Shown: positions 1 to 5,661 of the stretch, one piece after another | Position numbering within the stretch: the first letter of the stretch is position 1 | Layout: every line of letters begins with the position of its first letter | NCBI GenBank assembly: GCA_946622835.1 | Contig: CAMOQI010000058.1 | Coordinates: 1 to 6,462 of the forward strand | DNA length: 6,462 bases | Direction of reading: 5' to 3' | Source of the DNA: an uncultured Candidatus Melainabacteria bacterium | GTDB lineage: Bacteria; Cyanobacteriota; Vampirovibrionia; Gastranaerophilales; Gastranaerophilaceae | The notes under the pieces: model-generated | What the model was told of the DNA's origin: nothing | The model's database searches: none | What the model saw: only the letters and a program-made list of their open reading frames with translations | Position numbers and translations under genes: made by a program

Positions 1-1
1 A

Positions 2-784
2 AACTCGATGCTTACCCATTTTTTCAAAATGATTGCCTGTGTATACAGACCTTGGGTTCTGAGCGATAAAATTCACCCGTCAGAACTTGCGGTTCCGTTT
101 GCAAAAGGATACTCTTTTCCAAGCGGACATTCTTCCATGAGCTCTGCTGTTTTAGGCGGTCTGGCATATGTTTTAAGGCATAAGATAATATTTTGCCTGC
201 TTTTGGTTTGTACCGTATTATTAGTCGGATTCTCAAGATTGTGGCTTGGGGTTCACACGCCTCAAGATGTAATTGTCGGACTTACGATAGGCTTTAGCTT
301 AGTATTTATTATAAACAAAATCATTAACTGGGCAGAAAAAAATCCAAACAGATACCTTTGGTTAGCTCTTTGGGCAAATATTGCAATAATTTTTATTGTA
401 GTATATATTCGATACTTTAATAACTATAGAATAGATTACGTCTCCGGCGAAATGCTGGTAAACCCTAAACATGCCATCCATTCAACTACGGCAATATACG
501 GTTACATTCTTGGAATCCTTAACGGAAGCTTTTTATGCAGAAGATTTTTCCCGTTTTCTCCTCAAAAAACAACTCTTAAAAATCGCGTTATAATAGGACT
601 TATCGGGGTAATCTTTGTCATAATATTGTTGAAATTCGCAGTAGAAAAAGCATTTATGAGCGATATCCCGTTAAGATATATTTTCCCGACATTATTTGTT
701 GTCGGACTTTTCATAACATTAATTTACCCGATAATTTTCAGATTTTTGGATAAAAATACTGCCGAATCACGCAAACATAGTTAA
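2..784 (+). CDS. PAP2-family membrane phosphatase, 5' end cut off by window edge
   Basis: Integral membrane acid phosphatase of the PAP2 superfamily, which removes phosphate from lipid phosphates or pyrophosphates (phosphatidate, undecaprenyl pyrophosphate and similar). The complete three-part signature is visible, counting from the ATG at 8: K7-x6-R14-P15, PSGH at 38-41, and S76-R77-x5-H83-x3-D87. H41 and H83 would be the catalytic pair. Membrane helices follow: about 43-75 around the core, 88-105 and 116-135, then an extra C-terminal part with helices near 160-176, 192-212 and 224-246. The frame is open to the left edge. The first signature lies only seven residues after the ATG, whereas the family normally has one or two helices before it, so the ATG at 8 is probably internal and the true start lies outside the window. 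The gene ends 1 bp from the convergent ATP-grasp stop. Family assignment is firm; the substrate cannot be told. An undecaprenyl-pyrophosphate or lipid A role is possible. Confidence 0.93.
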   Translation, partial: NSMLTHFFKMIACVYRPWVLSDKIHPSELAVPFAKGYSFPSGHSSMSSAVLGGLAYVLRHKIIFCLLLVCTVLLVGFSRLWLGVHTPQDVIVGLTIGFSLVFIINKIINWAEKNPNRYLWLALWANIAIIFIVVYIRYFNNYRIDYVSGEMLVNPKHAIHSTTAIYGYILGILNGSFLCRRFFPFSPQKTTLKNRVIIGLIGVIFVIILLKFAVEKAFMSDIPLRYIFPTLFVVGLFITLIYPIIFRFLDKNTAESRKHS

Positions 785-785
785 A

Positions 786-2021
786 TTAATCACATTTGCA
801 GATATCTTTTCTGTATTTCATTCCCTCAAAACTTATAACGGATAAATCTTCATACAGATACTGCCTTGCCCTTGACAGAGTAGAAGCACAGCGAGTTATC
901 ACAAAACATTCATCCGATAACGTATAAATACCGCCATCCTCCGCTTGTTTTACACTTATAAAATCAATATCATCAATATTTTCAACTAAATCAAGTCCAT
1001 TGATTAATTCACAAGGTTTACGGGATTTTACAAGAGCTGACACACACGAATTATGAGAAATTTCAATTTGATGATAATCATCGGAAAAATATCCTTCAAT
1101 GCAAGCATGGAAAAACCTCAATATATCTTGGTCAATAAGGTTCAAAACTGCAGCCGCATCATAATCTTGTAAAAACGACCTGAACTCATTTATAAAAAAT
1201 TTATCCTCTCCGGTCACAGTACAATCAATCCCCAAAATTCCGACATACGGGTCCCCGTTTTTCTCAATCAAAGCCAACACGTTTTTAACAATATTTGAAA
1301 CTCTTGTCTGAATAACATCGGTTATCTTATAATCAGGGCAAAAACATCCCACCCCGTTTGTTAAATATCCGCCATCCCCATCTTTTTCAAATTTATAATT
1401 CCCGACAGAACATAAAGGCAATGCGCTATAACCATCCGCAATATAATAAACAGTAAAGTTATGACCAAAAGTAAATTCTTCTGCCAAAACTCCCGTTTCA
1501 CCTTTTGAGAATAATCCGTCTAAAAATTCATTTGCAAGCGATTTTGTCGGGCAAACCAATCTGTCTGCCTGTTTATTTTCTATACAACTTCTGATAGTCA
1601 CAGGGAAATTTGCACTCCCAAGCCACTCTTGCGCCTGCTGAATTTTATCAAAAACTCCAAACTTTGACGTTTGTGCATGAATTTTATAAAGAAATTTTTT
1701 ACCGGCAGCCTTATTTATCGCAATATTTGCCGCCTGTTTTGCAGGTCCGAATATATTTTGACCGTTCGCCTGAAAAAATGAAACTATATCCGCACAAATA
1801 GCATCCTGCGAAACAGGAATTGTTATATCAATATCATTATCTATCGCAAATTTTAACAGCCCCGTTAAATCCTGCGCCCTTATATCAATACATTCATATT
1901 TATCTGATTTCACAAGCGAATTTGAAGCTATATAAATCTTACAAGACTCATTCTGGTTATATATTTTTTTTGCCAAAGCGTAAGCTGCCGCCCCGCTTCC
2001 CACGATTAAAACATTATTCAT
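786..2021 (-). CDS. Divergent PurD-like ATP-grasp protein
   Basis: A 411-residue protein with the overall plan and length of PurD (phosphoribosylamine-glycine ligase, second step of purine synthesis, cytosolic). It has an N-terminal nucleotide-binding-like start (GSGAAAYAL, 8-16), a PurD-like stretch FGPAKQAANIAINKAAGKKF (91-110), an EEF segment (181-183), DGDGGYLTNGVGCFCP (214-229, matching PurD DGDTGPNTGGMGAYSP), the metal-site region INEFRSFLQDYD (277-288), and a C-terminal domain ending ISFEGMKYRKDI (396-407), typical of PurD. Key positions have changed: the REH of GSGGREHA is AAY, the IKADGLAAGKGV loop reads TIRSCIENKQAD, and the metal-ligand Asn of EFN is Arg281. It could be a fast-evolving real PurD, a paralogue acting on another amine and acid, or an inactive relative. 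Start: a TTG at 2042 extends the frame by seven codons, but those codons contain a TATAAT box. I chose ATG 2021, which directly follows the box. No Shine-Dalgarno is visible. Confidence 0.8.
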   Translation of the reverse strand: MNNVLIVGSGAAAYALAKKIYNQNESCKIYIASNSLVKSDKYECIDIRAQDLTGLLKFAIDNDIDITIPVSQDAICADIVSFFQANGQNIFGPAKQAANIAINKAAGKKFLYKIHAQTSKFGVFDKIQQAQEWLGSANFPVTIRSCIENKQADRLVCPTKSLANEFLDGLFSKGETGVLAEEFTFGHNFTVYYIADGYSALPLCSVGNYKFEKDGDGGYLTNGVGCFCPDYKITDVIQTRVSNIVKNVLALIEKNGDPYVGILGIDCTVTGEDKFFINEFRSFLQDYDAAAVLNLIDQDILRFFHACIEGYFSDDYHQIEISHNSCVSALVKSRKPCELINGLDLVENIDDIDFISVKQAEDGGIYTLSDECFVITRCASTLSRARQYLYEDLSVISFEGMKYRKDICKCD

Positions 2022-2028
2022 AAAATAA

Positions 2029-2034
2029 ATTATA
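2029..2034 (-). promoter_or_regulatory. -10 box (TATAAT) directly before the ATP-grasp ATG
   Basis: On the minus strand the order is TAG-TATAAT-TTATTTT-ATG. A perfect -10 hexamer lies seven bases before the start codon, so transcription would begin at or one base from the A of ATG and give a leaderless mRNA. There is no good -35 at 16-18 bp; the nearest match (TTAACA) is 21 bp away. The spacing and the absence of a ribosome binding site are seen directly; use as a promoter is inferred. Confidence 0.6.
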
Positions 2035-2088
2035 CTACACAAAACAGATGATTTTTGTTAAGTTATATAAAGAAATTTAAGAAAAATA

Positions 2089-2097
2089 TGTTATAAT
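2089..2097 (+). promoter_or_regulatory. Extended -10 promoter (TGtTATAAT) for the small Asn/Tyr-rich gene
   Basis: TG, one base, then TATAAT (2092-2097) is a perfect extended -10 element, which can work without a -35 box; none is evident at the right distance. Transcription would start near 2104 and leave a leader of about 54 bases before the ATG at 2158. It diverges from the ATP-grasp promoter, with predicted start points about 83 bp apart. Confidence 0.6.
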
Positions 2098-2147
2098 TAT
2101 GACAAATCTATAATCGTTATTAAAATAATACCAAGTAGAAAGGTATG

Positions 2148-2153
2148 AAGAGG
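2148..2153 (+). promoter_or_regulatory. Ribosome binding site for the small gene
   Basis: AAGAGG lies four bases before the ATG at 2158. It supports that start, although the spacing is short. A second weaker AAAGG lies at 2139-2143. The same stretch contains a three-codon reading frame (ATG AAG AGG TAA, 2145-2156) that ends one base before the gene's ATG. Confidence 0.5.
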
Positions 2154-2157
2154 TAAT

Positions 2158-2400
2158 ATGGCAGGTTTAGTTAATTTCTTATCGAATGTATTTCAACCGG
2201 GAGGGGTAAATGTAACATCGCCCGTTGTCACTCACAGCGTAAACACAAATCCGTACAACAATAATCCGTTTGTGAACTACAACGGCAACCGTTACAATCA
2301 ATTCTATGCACAAAATAAACCTGTCAAGGGGGGATATTTCGCCGGCTACTACAATGGGAAACAAAATATCGTCGGCAGGAGATTATTTATTGAGGTTTAA
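2158..2400 (+). CDS. Small Asn/Tyr-rich protein of unknown function
   Basis: An 80-residue protein I do not recognise. It opens with a short hydrophobic/amphipathic segment (MAGLVNFLSNVF), continues with a low-complexity middle rich in Asn, Pro and Tyr (about 29-50, including NPYNNNPF), and ends in a Gly/Tyr-rich, basic tail (GGYFAGYYNGKQNIVGRRLF, 58-77). Fifteen of 80 residues are Asn and seven are Tyr. There is no Cys, Trp or Asp and only one acidic residue, giving a net basic protein. No signal peptide or full membrane helix is visible. It is likely a real gene because it has an extended -10 box upstream, a purine-rich ribosome binding site four bases before the ATG, and a strong terminator starting six bases after the stop, making a single-gene transcript. 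The frame has no close homologue I can name. A lineage-specific structural or surface-associated role would be speculation. Confidence 0.75.
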   Translation: MAGLVNFLSNVFQPGGVNVTSPVVTHSVNTNPYNNNPFVNYNGNRYNQFYAQNKPVKGGYFAGYYNGKQNIVGRRLFIEV

Positions 2401-2405
2401 TTCAC

Positions 2406-2438
2406 AAAAAAGATGCGCCCACCGCGCATCTTTTTTTT
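2406..2438. terminator. Strong bidirectional Rho-independent terminator
   Basis: A perfect inverted repeat: arms 2406-2418 and 2424-2436 (core GATGCGC / GCGCATC extended by A:T pairs), a five-base loop CCACC, then eight T. On the opposite strand the A-run becomes a six-T tail. It starts six bases after the small gene's stop and lies 58 bp beyond the aminotransferase stop on the other strand, so one hairpin can end both converging transcripts. Confidence 0.93.
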
Positions 2439-2495
2439 AACGAAATTATTATAAATATGAAATTCTTCGACTAAAGCACCATAATGACAGATAAT

Positions 2496-3737
2496 TTAAT
2501 ATCTGAATCCGTCTGCTTTCATTCTATCAATAACCTCTTGCAACTTTTCATCAGAGCATACATATGATATTCTAAAATACCCTTTTCCGTATTTTCCGAA
2601 AGCATCCCCCGGAACAACTACAATTCCTGATTTTTCAAGCATATCTTCACAGAATTCAAACGCAGAATCATATTTCTGCGGAATAGGCAGCCACAAATAA
2701 AATGTAGTATGCGGAATACTTTCATCAGAAATATCCCAGCCTAATTCTCTCAAGCCTTTTACCATAATAGACTGTTTGCGTCTATACCCTGCATTTGACG
2801 ATGCTATATACTCTTCACCCTCTGATGAATTTATAATATATGCACACGCCTTTTGAAGTGCCTTAAATATACCGTTATCTATAGTTGATTTGGCTTTTGC
2901 GAAACGTGAAATCACATCCGAATTTCCGCAAACCCATCCCAAGCGCCAACCTGTTATGGCGTATGGTTTTGAAAATGAAAACATCTCAATTGCAACATCT
3001 TTCGCCCCTTTTAATTCCAAAACACTGAAAGGTTTATCTTCTTGTGAAAAATACAAATCACAATACGCAGCATCCGAAATTAAAAGTATATTATGCTTTT
3101 TACAAAAATCAACAACACTTTGTACGTATTCTCTTGTTGCACAAACACCCAATGGATTATTCGGGTAATTTATTATAAGAGCTTTAATCTTTGAAACATC
3201 AAAACCCTCCTGAATCATCGACTCATAAACTTCATCCATATTCGGTTGATAATTATTTTCTTTAGTCAGCGGAACAGGATAAGATTTCCCTCCGGAACAC
3301 TTAACCATCTCACCATAAGAAGCATACCCCGGATCCGGAATCATTATAATTTCTTTCTCGGATTCATCAGATTTTGGATTAATCAAAAATCTTATCAAAT
3401 TAGCAAGCCCGTCTTTTGAACCCAGCAATGAAAAAACTTCCTTATCCGCATCTACGCTAACACCGAAACGCTCCTTCATTCTTTGAGCAATTGCCTGCCT
3501 AAAATATGGCTCTCCCCTTGTTACAGAATAAGTATGAATATTTGATTCCGTTAAAAACTCTTTTAATTTTTCAATAAGTACAGCAGGGGGATTTGCCGTC
3601 GGTGCACCCATTGAAAGAGATATAGGGGCTCTATTCTTTTTTGTTAAACTCTCAGATAATTTTGCGGTCTTTTCCTTCAACTTAACCATTATATATGTAT
3701 CTAATTCCATAGCATATTCATTAAATAAATTTTCCAT
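2496..3737 (-). CDS. Class I PLP aminotransferase, possibly LL-diaminopimelate (DapL-like)
   Basis: A 413-residue cytosolic fold-type I aminotransferase, full length for the family. Visible PLP-site features are GSKDG at 106-110 (phosphate-binding region), PDPGYASYG (135-142), YPNNPLG with N194, D222 and Y225 in SDAAYCD, SFSKPYAITGWRLGW with the Schiff-base lysine K257 and R265, and R389 in YFRISY, which binds the substrate carboxylate. The substrate-side N-terminal segment YSVTRGEPYFRQAIA (70-84) is also typical. GSKDG with PDPGY resembles LL-diaminopimelate aminotransferases (GSKEG, PDPGYPVY), which make meso-diaminopimelate for lysine and peptidoglycan in cyanobacteria, plants and chlamydiae. 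Alanine, aspartate or aromatic aminotransferase relatives are not excluded, so no symbol is given. It is the last gene of the mlaE-mlaF operon, 31 bp after mlaF. The ATG at 3737 has TAAGGA ten bases upstream. Confidence 0.9.
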   Translation of the reverse strand: MENLFNEYAMELDTYIMVKLKEKTAKLSESLTKKNRAPISLSMGAPTANPPAVLIEKLKEFLTESNIHTYSVTRGEPYFRQAIAQRMKERFGVSVDADKEVFSLLGSKDGLANLIRFLINPKSDESEKEIIMIPDPGYASYGEMVKCSGGKSYPVPLTKENNYQPNMDEVYESMIQEGFDVSKIKALIINYPNNPLGVCATREYVQSVVDFCKKHNILLISDAAYCDLYFSQEDKPFSVLELKGAKDVAIEMFSFSKPYAITGWRLGWVCGNSDVISRFAKAKSTIDNGIFKALQKACAYIINSSEGEEYIASSNAGYRRKQSIMVKGLRELGWDISDESIPHTTFYLWLPIPQKYDSAFEFCEDMLEKSGIVVVPGDAFGKYGKGYFRISYVCSDEKLQEVIDRMKADGFRY

Positions 3738-3747
3738 CTTATTTTTT

Positions 3748-3753
3748 TCCTTA
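3748..3753 (-). promoter_or_regulatory. Ribosome binding site for the aminotransferase
   Basis: TAAGGA on the minus strand, ten bases before the ATG at 3737, within the 31-bp gap after mlaF. It confirms the first ATG as the start. Confidence 0.6.
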
Positions 3754-3768
3754 CTATTTATAATAAAA

Positions 3769-4488
3769 CTAGGCTTGCATTTGCATAGGGCCGTCTAAAG
3801 ATGCCATAACAAATTGCTTTGTATATGGGGTTTCTTGTTTTAAAAGTTCTTGCGGTGTACCCTCAAAAACGATTTTCCCATCGTATAACATTATAACACG
3901 ATCAGCAGTTCTTGTAATTGTCGACATTTGGTGTGTTACAACAATTGATGCAGCATTGATTTCATGCTTCAAACTTACTATATAATCCTCAATCAAAGTT
4001 GATGACATCGGATCCAAGCCTGCAGTCGGTTCATCATACAAAATAGTATTCGGATTAGTAACAATTGCACGGGCAAAACTTACACGCTTTTGCATACCGC
4101 CTGACAATTCTGATGGAAATTTCGACTCAATCCCCTTTAACCCAACCAATTGTAATTTTTCTGATACTATCTTTCTTATTTCATCTTCAGTATATTTTTT
4201 GCGCAGCTCTTTTCTTTCATGAAGCGCAAACGAAATATTATCCTCAACATCCAAAGAGTCAAACAAAGCACTATATTGAAAAACCATTGCAATATCACCC
4301 TCTGAGGTTATAATTTCACCGCTATCATATGGTATAAGACCGCAAATAAGTTTTAAAACAGTACTTTTTCCCGAACCCGAAAAACCGACAATTGCGAGAA
4401 TTTCGCCATCATCAACCTTAAAAGAAATATCATCTATAACTTTTTTATCATCAAATGCTTTTACTAAATTTTTAACTTCTATACTCAT
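3769..4488 (-). CDS. mlaF: MlaF-type ATP-binding subunit of a lipid ABC transporter
   Basis: A 239-residue cytoplasmic ATPase that would power the MlaE permease in moving phospholipid between inner and outer membranes. All nucleotide-binding motifs are intact: Walker A GFSGSGKST (35-43, K41), Q-loop Q71 in VFQYSALFDSL, signature LSGGMQKR (128-135), Walker B TILYDEP (148-154, D152, E153), D-loop AGLD (156-159) and the switch His H186 in VVTHQ. The pattern FQYSALFDSL and the C-terminal QFVMASLDGP are characteristic of the Mla/TGD3 group rather than amino-acid importers. The protein stops soon after the DGP motif, shorter than E. coli MlaF (about 269 residues). It starts 38 bp after mlaE with a good ribosome binding site (AAAGG, six bases before ATG). 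The partner is clear from the adjacent permease. Whether transport runs inward or outward cannot be read from the sequence. Confidence 0.94.
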   Translation of the reverse strand: MSIEVKNLVKAFDDKKVIDDISFKVDDGEILAIVGFSGSGKSTVLKLICGLIPYDSGEIITSEGDIAMVFQYSALFDSLDVEDNISFALHERKELRKKYTEDEIRKIVSEKLQLVGLKGIESKFPSELSGGMQKRVSFARAIVTNPNTILYDEPTAGLDPMSSTLIEDYIVSLKHEINAASIVVTHQMSTITRTADRVIMLYDGKIVFEGTPQELLKQETPYTKQFVMASLDGPMQMQA

Positions 4489-4494
4489 AATCTA

Positions 4495-4500
4495 CCTTTA
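4495..4500 (-). promoter_or_regulatory. Ribosome binding site for mlaF
   Basis: TAAAGG on the minus strand, six bases before the ATG at 4488, at normal spacing. It contrasts with mlaE, which has none. Confidence 0.65.
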
Positions 4501-4507
4501 AAACTTT

Positions 4508-4513
4508 ATTATA
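4508..4513 (-). promoter_or_regulatory. Possible internal -10 box before mlaF
   Basis: A perfect TATAAT lies in the 38-bp mlaE-mlaF gap, 19 bases before the mlaF ATG, which would give a leader of about 13 bases that includes the ribosome binding site. No convincing -35 box or extended -10 is present, and the area is AT-rich, so it may be chance. Confidence 0.3.
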
Positions 4514-4526
4514 CCTTATATTTTAT

Positions 4527-5336
4527 CTAAAAGAAAAATATAATTGCAAATACCATATCTAATATAACAATTGAAATAAACGACCAAACAACAGCTTTAT
4601 TTGTAGCAAGCCCTACACCCTTAGCCCCGCCTGATGCATAATAACCGCAAGAACAGCTAATCAATGCTATTGCAGCCCCAAAAGTTGCTGATTTTAACAG
4701 GCATACACCTAGATCTTTCATATACAAGCCTAAAAGCGCAGAATCAAAATACGCCCGATATGAAAGCCCTGCAAATAAATCAGACGTAACAGCTCCGACT
4801 ATAACGCCCACAAATGAAGCTATAATAACCACCAAAGGCATCATAATAAAACCTGATAACACCCTTGGAACAAATAAATAACTAACAGAATCCACTCCCA
4901 ATACATCAATTGCATCAATTTGTTCTGTTACACGCATTGTAGCAAGCTCAGATGCTAATGAGGAGCCAATCATTGAGGTGAGCGCAAACCCTGACATTAT
5001 TGCTCCAACTTCCCTAACAATAAGCATTGTCATCAAAAGTCCTATAAAATTTCCGCCCCCCTGTTTAACCATCTCATGTGCAACTTGAGATGCAACAATA
5101 ATTGATGTCATGCCAACAATTGATAAAGTAATCGGCAAAGAACTTATTCCAAATCTTTCACACTGAATAATCAGTTCTCTGGGTCTGATTTGCCCGCTCA
5201 ATATACCTTTGATTACACGCAAGCCCATCATTGTAATCTTACCCAAAGTATCCACAAAATCGTGAAACATAATCCCAAATTGAGTAAAAATCTTATAAGT
5301 TGCTGATTGTTTTAAATATTTGCGCAAGGTCATCAT
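4527..5336 (-). CDS. mlaE: MlaE/YrbE-type permease of a lipid ABC transporter
   Basis: A 269-residue inner-membrane protein, the normal size for MlaE, which forms the channel of MCE-type phospholipid transporters. It has an N-terminal interfacial helix region (about 15-60), then hydrophobic helices near 64-85, 96-118, 152-184, 212-233 and 249-269. The conserved family block is clear: REVGAIMSGFALTSMIGSSL (108-127), ELATMRVTEQIDAIDVLG (130-147), YLFVPRVLSG (153-162), and near the C-terminus GYYASGGAKGVGLATNKAVV (231-250). The ATPase mlaF follows after 38 bp. No mlaD-like MCE gene lies in the window. Start: the frame can be extended to a TTG at 5342, but that codon overlaps the tail of the TATAAT region. 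I chose the ATG at 5336; a second ATG follows at 5333. Neither has a Shine-Dalgarno, which fits a leaderless mRNA. Confidence 0.93.
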   Translation of the reverse strand: MMTLRKYLKQSATYKIFTQFGIMFHDFVDTLGKITMMGLRVIKGILSGQIRPRELIIQCERFGISSLPITLSIVGMTSIIVASQVAHEMVKQGGGNFIGLLMTMLIVREVGAIMSGFALTSMIGSSLASELATMRVTEQIDAIDVLGVDSVSYLFVPRVLSGFIMMPLVVIIASFVGVIVGAVTSDLFAGLSYRAYFDSALLGLYMKDLGVCLLKSATFGAAIALISCSCGYYASGGAKGVGLATNKAVVWSFISIVILDMVFAIIFFF

Positions 5337-5342
5337 ACCCAA

Positions 5343-5371
5343 ATTATACTAAAAAACATACCAGATTACAA
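5343..5371 (-). promoter_or_regulatory. Promoter of the mlaE-mlaF-aminotransferase operon
   Basis: On the minus strand, TTGTAA (5366-5371; four of six match to TTGACA), a 17-bp spacer, then a perfect TATAAT (5343-5348). Six bases later comes the ATG at 5336, so the A of ATG falls exactly at the expected +1. The spacing is ideal for a housekeeping-sigma promoter, and no ribosome binding site fits between box and start codon. Confidence 0.7.
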
Positions 5372-5661
5372 TTTAATATTTTGCAAAAAAAAAATTCCTA
5401 CACCGCAACCGAATCATCGATAAACAATGTAAGAAAATAAACTATCCTAAAATCATTCTCCTTAAATATATATTAAAACAAACTAAATTCATTCCAAGCA
5501 AAAAATCCGACCCATGCCAAAGTTTTTACAATTATTTTTTTAAAATAAGAGAAAATTCAAGCTAATCAACGTTTTTAAATTTCTGAAAAAATTTACATTT
5601 AAATGATTTACGAAAATTAAAAAACTATTGCAAAGCCTGCAAACAGACTCCACGCAAACAT
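5372..5661. other. AT-rich intergenic stretch without a recognisable gene
   Basis: The gap between the TPR gene and mlaE, upstream of the mlaE promoter. It is strongly AT-rich with many short A and T runs, including a ten-A run near 5385-5394. Reading frames on both strands are 16 codons or fewer. I see no tRNA, riboswitch or convincing small RNA. Only a short weak hairpin near the TPR stop (separate entry), a ten-base palindrome CATTTAAATG around 5597-5606, and an isolated AAGGAG (minus strand, 5458-5463) stand out. Confidence 0.6.
5619..5642 (-). terminator. Weak candidate terminator after the TPR gene
   Basis: On the minus strand, TTGCA-GGCTT-TGCAA (5642-5628) forms a five-bp stem with a five-base loop, followed after three bases by a six-T run (5624-5619). 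It starts 19 bp beyond the TPR stop at 5662. The stem is short and mostly A:T, so termination would be weak. Confidence 0.35.

Noticed and set aside
2188..2275. NPY and NPF motifs in the small protein as eukaryote-type binding motifs
   Set aside because: They lie in an Asn-rich low-complexity stretch where such triplets arise by chance; nothing else suggests a host-directed effector.
4065..4313. Plus-strand frame inside mlaF, and similar frames opposite the ATP-grasp, aminotransferase and TPR genes
   Set aside because: They are antisense shadows of well-supported genes, with no family features or ribosome binding sites.
5340..5342. TTG as the mlaE start
   Set aside because: It adds only two residues, has no ribosome binding site, and lies in the few bases between the -10 box and the ATG pair.
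5440..5490. Short minus-strand frames near an AAGGAG motif (5458-5463) in the intergenic gap
   Set aside because: The only ATG near it is one base away, too close for a ribosome binding site, and the frames have 4-16 codons with no recognisable content.
5372..5661. Possible regulatory RNA or remnant gene in the AT-rich gap
   Set aside because: No stable stem structure, no preserved coding frame and no recognisable riboswitch pattern could be seen.
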